A DNA stretch of 64,000 nucleotides from Peribolospora baueri (Eukaryota; Basidiomycota; Peribolosporomycetes; Peribolosporales; Peribolosporaceae), in assembly GCA_029717555.1 (NCBI GenBank), contig JAMDHS010000048.1, positions 62,001 through 126,000 on the forward strand. The letters run 5' to 3'. Positions 11,401 through 23,500 of the stretch are shown piece after piece. Numbering within the stretch: position 1 is the first letter of the stretch; every line of letters starts with the position of its first letter. Below the pieces are notes generated by a model. It did not search any database. It saw only the letters and a list, made by a program, of their open reading frames with translations, and was not told where the DNA came from. The translations under genes and the position numbers were made by a program.

Positions 11401-12137
11401 AGAATGAGGAAGGCAGTGTGGAGAATGAATATAAAGACCTCTTTGGTGTTTGTGCGAGGAATGAGGATGCGGAAAATGGCTCTGCGGCGGCGGAAAATCG
11501 AGGAAATGAGCACAATCGACGAGACTTGAGCAGACCGCGAGGGCGACCGACGGCGGAGGGCTCACCGGAGCTGTCGGAAAAACTCCTTGTTCACACCGAC
11601 CCTCTTGGCCGTCGCAGCAGCTTGGCTTCCCGCTTCCCTAATCTCCTTTGCGCTCTGCAACCTCCCCTGCTCCTCCACCTCCTTGGCGCTCTTGCCAGCA
11701 GCCGCGGCCGCGGCTTTTCTCCCAGCGATCCCGGAAGAAGACAAGGGAGGGGCCCGACTAAAATGTTTTCGATGGGCCTCGTACGTGCTAAGCTTGACGG
11801 GCTTGATGAGCACTTTGCTCACCTTTCCGCGGTGCGGTACGAGGAGCTCGCGCGAGTTGTCGGCGTGCATGATATAGAGCTCTTCTTGTTCGGCCCTCGC
11901 CAGCGGCGGCGGGTTGGACGACGAGGACGCTGTTTGGGGCGACGCAAGCTCCTTGCGACCGCCAGTGCGCGAGTCGGCCCGGCGGAGAAGGCGGAGGAAA
12001 GGTTCGGAGATCTGTCTGCGGAGAAGGATCAGGACGAGGGCCAAGACTAGGGCCGCCCTGTCCTGGGGTATGCCACGGGCGACGAGGAACTTGCGTACCC
12101 GGTGAAGCGACGAGGACAGCTTGGACTGGGTGGCCAT
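8429..12137 (-). CDS. Peroxisomal long-chain fatty acyl ABC half-transporter (PXA/ABCD family)
   Basis: Thirteen exons on the minus strand: 11566-12137, 11343-11481, 11148-11231, 10961-11059, 10774-10862, 10469-10696, 10286-10370, 10007-10190, 9387-9909, 9089-9257, 8867-8987, 8590-8773, 8429-8471. They sum to exactly 840 codons (839 residues), the usual size for Pxa1/Pxa2/ALDP. The N-terminal half is the membrane domain with family blocks such as SPSKNFYK and NSEEIAFYNG; the C-terminal half is one nucleotide-binding domain with Walker [10 protein letters not shown] (about residue 615), signature LSGGEKQR (about 715), Walker B FGVLDE (about 740) and the H-loop ISHR (about 772). Members pair in the peroxisomal membrane to import acyl-CoA for beta-oxidation. 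Whether this is PXA1 or PXA2 cannot be told here. Start 12137 matches the beginning of homology; the frame is open to 12254. Confidence 0.93.
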
Positions 12138-13107
12138 GGCCGGCAACGCAACGCACCTGGACGAGGCAGACGGTAAAGGTCGAACGGTGGCAAAGGAAAG
12201 TCGGGGGCCAGTGCGCGCCCGACTGAGCGAAGGTGGTGGGAAGGCGGTGTGCAAAGAAGGTGATGGCGTGGTGAGATGCGGCGTAGTGGACGACGAGTGG
12301 GCCTCCGGATGACGTTCGATCGCCGGCCATAATCACGCGCGACAAAGCGGCCCGGCTGGCCGGTGCGGGTGCCGGTCGACGTTAGGGTTACCGACACATC
12401 AAGGCCAAAGTCGGCATTGCAGGATGGCGAGCGAGGATTGCGGCCGAATCAGGACTTTCGTCATTCGCATTCACATTCACATTCGCGGAGACGGGGAGAG
12501 GGTTGATGAGGTCAAGGAAGAAAGGCGGAGCGGGAATGAGGGTGGCACGAAGAAAGGAGAGTAATAAGAACACCGCTTTTTGAGGAAAGGAAAGGGCGAG
12601 CAAGGGGAGAAGAGAAAGCAGAGTCAAGGATGGGAAGGGTTAGTGAGCGGGGCGTGGAATGGATCGGAGTGGCGCGTGCCGTGCCGCTCGGAAAGAACGG
12701 CATCCATGACCTGTACATAAGAAAAAAAGGAGAGAGAGGAGGAAATAAAAAGGGACAGAAAGGAAAGGAAAGACGAAGAGAATACACAAGATCGCGAGAG
12801 CTGGTCTATCCGCTCCACCTTTCTCCTGCCCTTCTGACGTATCGCCGTCGTCGTCGTCGTCGTCGTCTCCGTCATCACCACACCGCCGCCGCTCCATTTT
12901 TACGGCCTGTCGGGCCACTGCTACCGGCACGGGACGCAACCCGCCACACTCCATATCGCACCGCCACGAAGAACGCCCGCTTCGGCCCGCCTCAGCTCCC
13001 AGCGAGCTATGTCATAGCACAATCCACCGCCGGCTGAAAGGAAACAAGCTCCAAGCACCGCGCCACATCGTACATGAACGTTGCACACGTGCCAGCGACT
13101 GGCGCGT
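12138..13107. other. Intergenic between PXA-type gene and SURF4
   Basis: Upstream region of the ABC transporter and 3' flank of SURF4, both on the minus strand. It contains a CGT trinucleotide run at about 12845-12867 and purine-rich tracts near 12720-12780. Open frames here are short, low-complexity and without homology that I can see. Confidence 0.5.
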
Positions 13108-14687
13108 TTAAGTGACCTTCTTGCGCTCATCGACCGACAGACCACCGGGTCCCATGTTGACGAGGAGAAGGAGACCTCCGACGATGGCTGGTGGTGTTCG
13201 ACAAAAGTGAAGAGAACGAGAAGAGAACGAGAAAAACAATGGACGGAGGAGATCGTCGGAGACCGTCCGGAGGCGCCGTGTCAGCGAATCAATAGCTAAT
13301 GTCTTCCTGGCCATTTCCGTCCCCTCTCTGCTGGGTCAATTTTACTCACAAAGCGTCTGGAAAAAGTCATAACGCAAAAAGTCGCGCGACGGGTGTGCCG
13401 TGTGGACTGTCCAGAAGTTGTTGATGAGGATCTGAGAGTATGATGTAGCGCATGAGACGGGGGGAAGAGCAAACGTGCCAAGGTCACGGGAAGCGCGGAA
13501 GATAAGGAACACGTCAGCTGTCTTGTTCCGTTCACGGTTGCCCGTGCGTGTCCCGAAGCGCGTCTGGTCTTTCGATCTCTCCATTCGAACAGCCAACTCA
13601 CGTTGAACACGCTAAGCAATAAGACGAGGAACGATGCGGACCACCTCGCCTTGAATCCGACGGCGACCATGATGCAGGCGCCGAAGCCGAGGATAGAGAC
13701 GACGACGCGGGCAAAGGACCATTCGCCTTGGAAGATAAAGCCGATGAAGAGGAAGATGAGGAGGATACGACCAGCGAGCTGGAAATAAATCTTCCTATCC
13801 GTCTCGCTCAAACTAGGCAAGCCGGCGAAAAAGTTCCTCTTCTTAACGAGGCTGTCCGAGAGGCACATGAGCAAGCCGCCGCTGACGGACAGGCTGCGGA
13901 GGAAAAAGTTGACGTCGAAGATGAGGCCATAGCCGAAACCTTGGATAATGACGACGCCCAAGAGCGCGGCGACGGAGATTTCGGGGTAGCGGCGGAGGAT
14001 GACAGCCACTGAGGCTCCGAGCATTACCTGAAAGGGACGGAAATAGGAAGTTGGACGTGAGTGACGAGGAGGAGCGAAAATCATTTCCGCGAGTATGCCG
14101 AAACGAGAATTAATGACGATACGACACTCACGATGACGTTGGCAGCCAAGAAAAGGTGGCTAAGGCCCCATGGGTAGTGGCGGTGCCTGAAGGGGAAAAG
14201 TAGAGCGAGTCAGCTACGCCGTGTCTGTGCGCGGAACCGGTAGGGTTGACCGGCTAACGACTTGGGGAAATACGCCAAGAGACAGAGAGGCGACGCACTT
14301 CTGCAGATAATACTTCTGATCCTCCCACTGGGTGACGATCCTCAAGGCGTCCTCCAAGAAGGTGACGACGATGAGGAACCTACCCAGGGCGGGCAGATGA
14401 GGCTTGATGGGCTGGGTGTAGATGTCGATGAGGTCTTCCACCTTGGAAGTGTACTCGCGCAGCTGCTGAAGCATCTCGCTATTCTCGCCGATCTGCGTGC
14501 CCGCGATGCCTTGCCCGCTGGCGAACATTTGCGCTCCGCCGCCGCCGCCGCTGCCGCCGCTGCTGTAGCCGCCGAAGGACGGACCGGCGGGCCCACTGTA
14601 GGGGCCCGCGGCGGGAGCGGTGGAACCCGGGGGAACGGGCCCGAAGCGCTGCTGGGGGCCAGGTTGGGGGCCGTAGCCGTAGGACAT
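13108..14687 (-). CDS. ERV29: SURF4/Erv29-family ER cargo receptor
   Basis: Five exons on the minus strand: 14299-14687, 14132-14186, 13602-14027, 13350-13431, 13108-13187; 343 residues. Erv29/SURF4 is a multi-span membrane protein that loads soluble cargo into COPII vesicles between ER and Golgi. After a Gly/Pro/Gln-rich N-terminal tail of about 55 residues come the family blocks: LEDALRIVTQWEDQ, KHRHYPWGLSHLFLAANV, several hydrophobic segments, GFGYGLIFDVNFFLRSLSV and NFFAGLPSL, followed by NNFWTVH and DFLRYDFFQTLS. The C-terminus ends in KKVT, a dilysine (KKXX) ER-retrieval signal as expected. All four junctions restore phase exactly. The Gly-rich tail is longer than in yeast Erv29. Confidence 0.93.
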
Positions 14688-15325
14688 GGTGAGGAGAGGA
14701 GCCGTGGGGCGGATGGGTGCGTGTGGTTAGAGAAGCGAGACAGAGAGCAGGGGCCGTCGAGTCGCAGAGCTGGACGAGCTGCCCGCGAGGGAAAGAGGAA
14801 GAGGGGTAAAGAGAAGGAGAGGGCGAGAATGAGAGAGCTGTTCTATCTTTACCCCATCCCATCCTGCCTTATCGTCCTGTCGGGCTGGGACGTGGCTCAC
14901 CCGGTTATGTATCTGCTAGGGTTGCGAGGTCGCACGACGCAGAGACGAAAGCGATCGCGCGAAGCAGAAGCGGTGGGAGGGGATGAGAGAGAAGGCGGTG
15001 GTGCCTGGATGGGCGTACGATTGCGTACGAGGTCGGTTGCGATGGGGTTAAGGAGTGGAGCGAGATGGAAGAAGAGAAGAAGGAATGATGACGAACAGCC
15101 AGCGCGGCGAAGCCGGCCTAGCCAGGAGTCGACACGGAGCGCGTGCCGGCCGGCGGAGGCAGAGGAGCGCCCAGATGCCGCAGCAAGCAAGTCCTCCTCG
15201 ACCCTTCCAGCAGATAGAGGAGCCTTTCCGGACAGCCGAGTCGAGTCGGCGCGGGAGGTCAATCGCACTGGGCGCTCATGTTCTTGGCCTGCGACTGCGA
15301 CGCTTGACTGCGACGCTTGACTGCA
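14688..15325. promoter_or_regulatory. Divergent promoter region between SURF4 and BMT2
   Basis: The 638-bp interval separates two divergently transcribed genes, so it should hold both promoters. I see no clear TATA box; sequence is GC-rich with purine-rich stretches. Basis is position only. Confidence 0.4.
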
Positions 15326-16878
15326 ATGGCGACTCGCAACCGAAAACGAAAGCTGCCTATCACTTCCGCTCCCTCTCGTCCCCCGACCAAGAACTCCGCA
15401 GCCGGCCAGGGCACCAAGTCCAAGGCGACGAGGGCCCTCATCCGACGGTTTCACGTCCTCCTCAAGCGCAGAGAACAGCTTAGGGCGGCGCTCAGCTTGC
15501 CCCCCGATCCTGGCCTTTCGCGCCTTGGAAGCTCGGGCGACTCGGACAGTCATGACGCCGCATCTTCGTCTTCCTCATCTTCCTCTTCCACCGCCGCTCT
15601 CCGCCGTGCCACCAATGCCAACTTTCATCCTCGCCCCCACGCGCACGACGAGCTGTCCGCGGTCGAAGGAGAGCTGCTCTCCCTCGGCGGGCTCGAATTC
15701 TATCAGCGCGCCTCGGCTCTGGGACAGAGCAAAGAGAGAGGTGGAGACAGTAGTGCAGTATTAAGTTTTTGGCTCGAGGAGCTTGGGTTGTGTGGCGGGA
15801 GAAGGGCGCAAGGCAAGGTGAAGGGCAAGGGCGAAGGCAAGGGCAGAGGCGGCGACGCTGGTGGCGATGCTCCTCGCTCTGCCCTCCTTCTCGACGTCGA
15901 CTCGGACAAAAGCGGCACGCAGACGTCCGCCACTTCTCCGACGACCGGCCCGGGCACCCGCAAGCTGCGTCTGCTCGATGTGGGCGCCCTCTCGCCCTTC
16001 AACTACGCCAGACAACAGTCTTGGATCGATGCCATACCGATAGACTTGCGGGCACGCGTGCCAGGCATCTTGGAGCAGGATTTCATGCAGAGGCCTGTCG
16101 CTGTTCGTGGTGTTGGCGGGGACACGGGGATGGGACGCTGGAAAGGAAAGGAGGCGGAGAAGGAGAAAGGGGACACGAGCACGACGAGCTTCAAACCTTT
16201 TCCGGAGACGGAAGAAGGCCGGCCGACGAAGCGGGCTAAGCTGTCCACCGCAGAGCAACGTGGAGGTGAACGGCAAGGAAGCAAAGAGGAACAACGACGG
16301 CAAGGATGGCCCGACCTCGAAGACGGCTTCTTTGACGTCATCAGCCTCAGTCTTGTGCTCAACTTTGTGCCCGATCCTGGGGCTAGAGGTGAGCTTGACC
16401 GCCGTGCGTGGCGCTTCTGATTTGGTCAAAGTTGACTTGTAAAACCATTCTCTCTTTCTCATCCCTTGGTCCCTCTCCTCTGGCCCAAGGCGCGATGCTC
16501 AGCCGCACCCTCTCCTTCCTGCACCCCTCTCACTCTCCCTATGGCGGCCTTCTCTTCATCGTGCTCCCCACGCCCTGCCTCGCCAACTCTCGTTACCTCA
16601 CGTTCGCCTCGTTTGTCTCCCTCCTTCGAGCGGTGGGGTATGAGAGACTGTTAAGGGAGAAGAGGACCGAGAGGGTGTCTTATTTGCTTTTCGGCAGGAA
16701 GGCCGTCGAGACGCCGGATGATGGGGAAGCGGAAGCGGGGGCCGAAGACGGGGAGGAGGGGACAAGCGATGATGAGGTGGACAGAGAGCGGTGGGTGACG
16801 AAAAAGGAGATCAACCCGGGCAAGGGAAGGAATAACTTCTGCGTCCTGTTCGATCCCGCCTCCACGCCGAGGCGGTAG
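15326..16878 (+). CDS. BMT2: 25S rRNA adenine-N1 methyltransferase (Bmt2 family)
   Basis: Two exons, 15326-16388 and 16490-16878, 483 residues. Bmt2 methylates N1 of an adenine in 25S rRNA in the nucleolus. The N-terminus is basic (nuclear or nucleolar type), followed by a helical ELLSLGGLEFYQRAS block, then the SAM-binding region LLDVGALSPFNY, the IDLRARVPGILEQDF block, and FFDVISLSLVLNFVPDP, which the intron splits before RG-AMLSRTLSFLHP. The end carries GKGRNNFCVLFDP, typical of the family. Low-complexity inserts (Ser, Lys/Gly, Glu) separate these blocks and make it longer than the yeast protein. The start 15326 is the first ATG of the frame. Confidence 0.9.
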
Positions 16879-17241
16879 GCCGTTTCAATCGTCCATCTCT
16901 TTCATCCGCTGTCCTCCTGAGGGATGCCAAAGTCAGAGCGGGGGCACGTCTCGTCTATCTGACTGTATCGTCTCGCCTGCTTCTAAAACACACGTATGGC
17001 ATTGAAACGAAGACCCAAAAAGCAGTCGTGTCGCGAAATGTCGTCGTCGGGCGCTGCAGCGGAGAAAAACAAGCGCGGCCGTTGCCTCAGACGCTTAGTC
17101 ATCGACGTCACATGTCACCGCCCCCTTTCGAGTCGTTATCTCACTCGCATCGTCGGTCATCTCGTCCATTCGATCTCGCACGTCACTGTTCCCGGAATCC
17201 TCTGATCATCATCATCAGAGCAGTCCTCGCGCAGCGCTACC
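16879..17241. other. Intergenic between BMT2 and the PHAF1 homologue
   Basis: Short 363-bp tandem spacer containing the BMT2 3' flank and the downstream promoter. No other feature seen. Confidence 0.5.
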
Positions 17242-19356
17242 ATGCCCCGCTCGCTCCGACTCGAGCTCGTGCCTGGGAGGAGTCTCGGACCGTTCGAGCT
17301 GGGTAAGCCTTCCCTCAACCGTCGCCGTCTCGGCCCAGCTGTAGCGTAGCGCTGACCGGCGCGATATGGCCTCGCGTGTCTCAGGCGCATCGTTGTGGAG
17401 CACGATAGACTACCTGCGAGCGAAGAAGGACAGCTTTCCCAAGATCGACATTCGCTTTGATCCTGAGGTACGGGCCCGCGCTTGCGCATCCTAACCCAGC
17501 GAGCCTCGAAAACTGAGCGAGTCATCCCATGTTGTTCTCGTATAGAACCCCATTCTCGCACCCGTGTACATTCACGTGCCCCCGTTTCTTACTCTCGTAT
17601 TCTCCGGCCCGGCTCAACTCCTCGTTCTCATCAGTCTATCGCACCTCGCGCCATCTCCGTCATTTCAACTTTCCGAAGGCGCCGAGCCGGCGACGACACT
17701 GACGCTCACGCACGGAAACTCGCCGCTGTATTCCTCGGTGGAGGCGTACCAACAAGCGGCGGCTAGGGCGGGGAAGAAGACGGGCGGAGAGGAGGGCGTC
17801 CATTTGGAGGGCGCGCTGTGCAGGGAGGTTGTCCACCGAAGGTTCGGGCCGACCTACGCTGGGAAGACGATCGACTTGGAGGACGGGCAGAGGGAGTTTG
17901 TGCTAGGTTATCCCGGCGTGGCTTTCGCGTTCTCCCTAGACGGAGGATCGACGCAAGGTGAGAAAATCGCACAGCCCGTCTCATGGCCGACTGCTCACCA
18001 CCGATCACCCATCTCGCTAACGCCGTAACCCTGTGCGCTCAGAAGACAAGCACCTTCTCGTCTCTCGCATGCTTTTATTTGTGGGCGAGGACTGGAAAGT
18101 GCCTCATCTGGACGGGGCTTTTCTGGAGGAGACTGTAACTTCTCGGTTGGCGCACAGTAAAGCGGACGGTCCTGCTGGAGGTAGATCGGCGGGAGGGCAA
18201 AGTGTACGAGGCAGGCTGGAGAAGGCGGTCGTGATCGTGGGTGCATTCCTGTGGTCTGAGCCGCTGTCCGACTCATAAACGCTGAAATTGTTTTCATTTT
18301 TTCTGCGTACGGCTGTCTTCATCCACAGCCCCATGACTCGGTGGTGCTAGACTTTGCATCATCGTCAACGCACGAGTCGCCTGACAGGATCGCTATCCAC
18401 CTTGGACACACAACCTCGGAAGACTTACTTTGCGAGCTCGGGCCACCCTTGCGCATCCACTTCAAAGAGGACAATCGACTGGAGATCCATGGCGCTGTGG
18501 CCGATGAGGAGGAAGGAAGGAAGACCGGTGAGGGGGGTCTGCCTTGCACGTGTACAACCTTGCCAGAGAGCTCACCCGCACGCTTTCGTGGGCATGACGG
18601 TAAAGCGACGAGCGATTACTTCTACAACTACTTCGACCTTGGAATCGACTTTTGCATGTCTGGAGCGACGCACAAGGTCGTCAAAGTAGTGTTGCACACC
18701 AACGTCGTCAGTTCACTAAGGCGACCGGCTCTTGTTCTCCTTCACCCCGTACTGGTCCTTCGCGCTCACCAGTCCCACTTCTCCACTGTTTCACAGCCCG
18801 GTTCGGCCCTTTTTCAGCGCTACGCACGGTGTCCGTGGGAGATCCGTTCTTCGTCGGCCGCCAAGGCGTCGGCCGCCAAGGCATCGGCCGCCGGTTTGGC
18901 GACATCTCCCGACGAGACATCGAGCAGTTCTCCCTTGCCACCGCCAGCTGGGAGGTCCAAGGCTGAAAAGTCAAGACGAAGAGGTGGGGGCGGGACTGGC
19001 GGGAGCCAAGGTCAAGATCCGCAGGCTGTTGCGAAATTCACAGACAAAGTACGTAGCTTTGGCAAGGGGACGTCCGTTAACGTAACGCGTTCGATCAGGG
19101 TCACATGGCTTGCTAATCAGTCTCTTCGCTGCTTCGCTTCGCTTCGCTTCGCTTCGCGCCACAGTTGCTCGACATCATCCCCAAGCTTTCCACACAGCTC
19201 TCGGCAGAGTCCGCACGCGCTTCGACGATGGAACTTGACCGAGGCGCCGACATGATGGGGCTCACGCTCGCGGTGGACACCAAGCTCGTTGGCCTGGACG
19301 GGCTCGTTTTGGAGGTCGATAAGCGCGGATGGGTCGTTGGCGTGTGCGCTGTTTGA
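17242..19356 (+). CDS. PHAF1/UPF0183 homologue (phagophore assembly factor family)
   Basis: Seven exons: 17242-17302, 17385-17467, 17546-17957, 18043-18236, 18329-18706, 18797-19048, 19165-19356; 523 residues. The protein matches the UPF0183 family: LELVPGRSLGPFELG at the N-terminus, ASLWSTIDYLR and FPKIDIRFDPENP, then FGPTYAGKTIDLEDG, YPGVAFAFS, LCELGPPLRIHFKEDNR, DYFYNYFDLGIDF and THKVVKVVLHTN, followed by FQRYARCPWEI. The animal member (PHAF1, C16orf70) binds phosphoinositides on autophagosome precursors; the fungal role is inferred. The ends of exons 4 and 5 are chosen among alternative donors (18236 and 18706) and may be off by a few codons. Intron 6 carries a GCTTC pentanucleotide repeat. 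Confidence 0.87.
19131..19157. repeat. GCTTC pentanucleotide microsatellite in an intron
   Basis: About five tandem copies of GCTTC just before the last 3' splice site of the PHAF1-like gene, overlapping its pyrimidine tract. Confidence 0.85.
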
Positions 19357-20577
19357 GGCGACGGTTTAATGTGTCGGAACGAGCAGCCGAGCCCCGCCCG
19401 CTGTCGGCCTGCTCGGAGCAGGCGACGAGGACTTGGATCGTTGGAGCGAGTTGCCCGTGACGCCTTGAGACGGCGTGGGATGACTATGTGGATAGGGCTA
19501 TTCGTCTCCGGCCTAGATGATTGTCCCTGTCGTCGCCGTCGCCGTCGTTGTCGCCGTCTCCGTCGGGAACGTGCGTGCAGGCTATAGTGGGCCAGTGGGA
19601 GCTCGCCCTCTCCGCGATCCGACGAGTCATTCCATAGAAATGAAGTGCACGCCCAGAGCAAGGGGCACGAATGCGCACACAGATCACGAACCATAAGTCC
19701 TCGCCAACGTGTTAGGAATTAGGGGAGGGGGGTTCGCGGAGGAAGAAAGCGCGGCCGCGAGTGAATCCATCTCCGCCTCGGAATCGAGCCATTTAAGAAA
19801 TGCATTCGTATCCGACCGCGACGGGGCATTCGGACAAACAGAGAGGTGGGGACTGGCTGAAGCGAGAAGGCGGAACCGACGTCTGCCGCCACACGCCCAC
19901 TCACCCACCTATCTACCCACCTGGCAGTCAGAAGGGGAGGGCAGGGAAGTGGGTGGGTTGGGGGGGGGGGCCAAAATCGATTCGATTCGAAACGGCTGGG
20001 CTATATATATAAAGGCCAGCGCGCGCGGGGCGATGCGGCGCGACGCCGCGGAGGTAAACGACAACGTTCCGAGAAGGAGGGGAAGGCGGGAAGGGCGGCG
20101 AGAAGCGTCGAGCTCCTGGCGGTCGTGACTAGGATACAATACGTCTATCTACAACCCGTGGTCCCCGGTCGGGGAGGAAGACGAAAAAAAAAAAAAAAAA
20201 GGGAGAGAGAGAGAGAGAGAGAGGTAAAGGGGACCGGTCCGATGAAACAGCGACTTTCTATCGTACACCGCCCAATCTGGCTAACCATCTACGGGCAGAC
20301 AAGACGTTGAGAGCGGGCTGGGGTGGTTTTAAAAGCGGTTGGCGAGGAGAAAGACGAGTGATTCCGGTGAATGGGATGCAAAGCCTGGTGATGGATGGGG
20401 AAGAGAGCCAAGGAGCGTGTAGTCGTGAATGAAACGAAGGGAGAGGCGTTGCTAGCAAAACCTGGCTGACGGTGACGAAGGGAGGCCGACCAAAAACGTG
20501 GGATGGAGGAGCAGAAAGAGTCGAGAGGGTCGGAAAGGCCAACAAGGGACGAGGAGCGCACGCGGGCAAAGTCAACA
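19357..20577. other. Intergenic between convergent genes, with simple repeats
   Basis: A 1.2 kb interval between two 3' ends. It contains a GTCGCC-type run near 19527-19565, an 11-base G run at 19960-19970, a 17-base A run at 20184-20200 and a following GA dinucleotide tract to about 20222. I find no supported gene. Confidence 0.55.
20184..20222. repeat. Poly-A followed by (GA)n tract
   Basis: Seventeen A then GGG and about ten GA units, a purine-only strand of nearly 40 bases in the convergent intergenic region. Confidence 0.85.
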
Positions 20578-23500
20578 TCAAGGAGAAGAAGAGCCCGGCG
20601 TGACCGACGATCCCTTTTGTTCGTTCTCGCCGCGAAGCACGTCGAGCTCGGCGGTCAGTTCTGCGCGTTTGGCCCTCAGCGCACCGAGGGCGATGCTTGC
20701 CAGCTCGTTTCCCTGCGAGACGCGGTACTGGGAGAGGTGTCGGAAGGCGGAGGTGGGGGAATTCAGCGTACGAGCTGCCAGGCCGGGGTTGGGGCTGGTG
20801 GCGGCCGCAGAGGTGGATGGGAGGGCAGGAGGTGTGTTCACGGCGGTCGTATCTGACGCACCCGAAGTCCGAGGGTGCCCGTCATCTTGCAAAGAGATGA
20901 TGGCCGCTGGCGGCCCCAGCCCCGGCACCGAGGCCAAAAGACGGTCTCCGTGTGGCATTTGCAAGTTCGGAGGCGAGGACTCGGATCTGGATCGATAAGG
21001 GCCGTCGGTCTGCTGATGCTGCTGGCGCTGCCATGTCTCCGCAATGTCCTGCGAGGACAAGCCGGTGGCAAGCTGTAGAAGAAGGCCGTCGATCTCTCCC
21101 ACCGTCGTCGTCCCCACCGGTGCTACGAATCCTTGGAGCTCGGAAGCGAGGTCGGAAGCGTCGACGGGCGTCGCCTTGTCGGTCGACGACGGCAGAGGCG
21201 GCATGGCCGCCAAACGGGCCTCCTCGGCGACCGCCGCTTCCAGGTCGGCGACCAGCTGCAGCGATTGTCGTTTCACCTGAGCCTCCTTGACCTTTGCGCG
21301 AGCCTGCTCGATCGCGCTACCGACCGCGTTCGCGTTGGACGACGACGGCGCTCCGGCTCTCCTGTTCCCGCCCTCGAGCTCGGCGACGCGGAGCTCGGCC
21401 TCGATGAGGCTCTTGGCGAGGCGCTCGTTCGCCTTCCTCGCCGCGTCACGCTCCGATTCGGCCTTTTTTATCTTCTCCGCGCTCTTGAGCAGGGACGCGT
21501 TGAGCTTGGTGAGCGCGAGGAAGAGGGACGCTTGGGCGTGCGAGTTCCTGAGCGCCTTGAGCTGCCAGATCTGATCATGGAGCGTGTACAGTCGCGAGCC
21601 AAGCTCGTCAGCTGCGGTCAACGCGGAGACGAGGCTGGAGGAGGAGACCCGGTTGGCGCTCTCCGGCTCGGCCTCGTGGAAGGCGTTGAGGATGGCGACG
21701 AGCTAGGTGGGACGAAGCGCGACCGACGGTTATTAGTCCATGCAGGAACGAAGGAACGGACGAGATGATGCGGCTCGACTGACCATCTGATTTCGCTTGC
21801 CGATCTCGGTCCTCATCTCGTCAAGCGTCTTGTTCCTCTGCTCCCTCAAACCCCTCAGATGCGCCCCGAGGCTCTCGACATCGTCCGTCCGGAGCAGCTT
21901 GATCGTCCCCGTGCCGGCTCCAGCGCCACAGTCGCGGATGGCCGTCGAGACAATGTTCTTGAGCTCGGATGAAGAAAGCTGTGCGCGCGCCTCGGTGAGC
22001 GAGTGGCCGCGGAAAAGGACGGGGGTGCGCTCGAACGTGGGTTGACTGTCGATGGTGTTAGGTTGCTTCTGTGACTTTGCCGACGACGATGATGACCTCG
22101 AGCGAGATTCCCTAGCGACGACGTCCGCGGCGGAGAGAGGAGAGGAAGACGATCAAGTCAGACCCCGCCGTCTTCAGTGACATGCCAGAGCCGGCGCACG
22201 TCACCGTCACTCACCTCATCGACGGCTCATCCTCGGCCTTGGAAGAAATGGTGGGCAGTTTGGGTTCCTGCTCCTTCGGAACCAACCTCGTCCTCGTCCT
22301 CGACGTCGGCGTCTTGCCAGCGTTCCCTTGCGCGTGAACAGGGTTGACAGCGACTGGCGCTGCTGCTGCCGAAGGGGCGCCCGCGCCGGCGCCGGTGCGA
22401 ACATCCGATTCGGAACTATGGCGAGACAATCCCCTCCTCCTCAGCGGTTGAGATGGGCCGACGGCGAGGGCGCTCTCGCTGTCGCTGCGCGTCCTCGTCA
22501 GCGGACCGCCGCCGCCGCGGCCAGGGTTGGGGCTGCTGGCGCCTCTGTTGGCGGCGAGGTATACGCTGGCGCGCACATCGGGACGGGGCGGGTAGATGGG
22601 CGGTGAAGGTAACACGTCGGGCTGCCGAGTCGCTGCGGCCGACGGAGAGACCTTTGTCCTCGGTGGGGAGGCGGCCGCCGCCGTCACAAGTGAGGAGGGC
22701 ACGGAAGTGTTGGAGCGCTTGGACTGATGAGATGGTTTGGCGCTGACGCCAACGCCGACGCCGACACCGTCCTTCCTCGCTCGTCCCGCCCGCGAGGGTA
22801 AGGGCGAGGGCATGCTGGGGTCCTCCTCGCCATCTTGGGACACGTCGAGGGGTAGGCGAGAAAAGAGGTCTCCGTGTGTTTCGGAAGCCGATCGAGGCGG
22901 AAAGGAGGAGTAAGAGCGGAGGACGGGGGAACGGTGGCCACCGCCACCACCGTCGACGCTTGCAAGAGGAGATGGAGATGGAAACAGAGACAGAGAAATA
23001 AAGTGGTCCTGGCGCATGTGCTGACCTCGGCTGACCTTTGTCCCGCTGTTCCACGCGGCCACTTTCTGCTTCACGCTGACGGGAAAAGGCGAGACAGCGT
23101 CGCCGTCACCGTCGCCTTCGGAGACAAGCTGGATGGGGCCCTTTGGATTGCCGCCAAAATGGAGTGGCACCTGGATCGGCGCTGGCCGCCTGGCGCGAGC
23201 GAGAGCCGAGCTGGGGTGGGGTTCGGCCGAGGCGAGCGTGGCCTGCGCCGGCGCGGGCGAGGCAGGCAAGCAGAAAATGGAGAAAGAAGAGGAGAACAAG
23301 GAGGAAATGGGATGAGCGGCGACGGCACGCGGAAGAACGAAGAAAGGGCAAGAAAAGGGACCGGGGGATGCCTTTGCCCACCTCGCTCGACTCGGAAGAC
23401 GTCCTGGCCGAGTCAATGTGAAAGTCGTCGTCACCGTGGGCGCCAAGCCTGCGCAGTCCGGCTGTATGAATCTCCTCGACCTTGTCGGGAATCGGAGGAG

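Noticed and set aside
12630-13037. 135-codon plus-strand frame between PXA-type gene and SURF4
   Set aside because: Repetitive charged composition driven by CGT and purine repeats.
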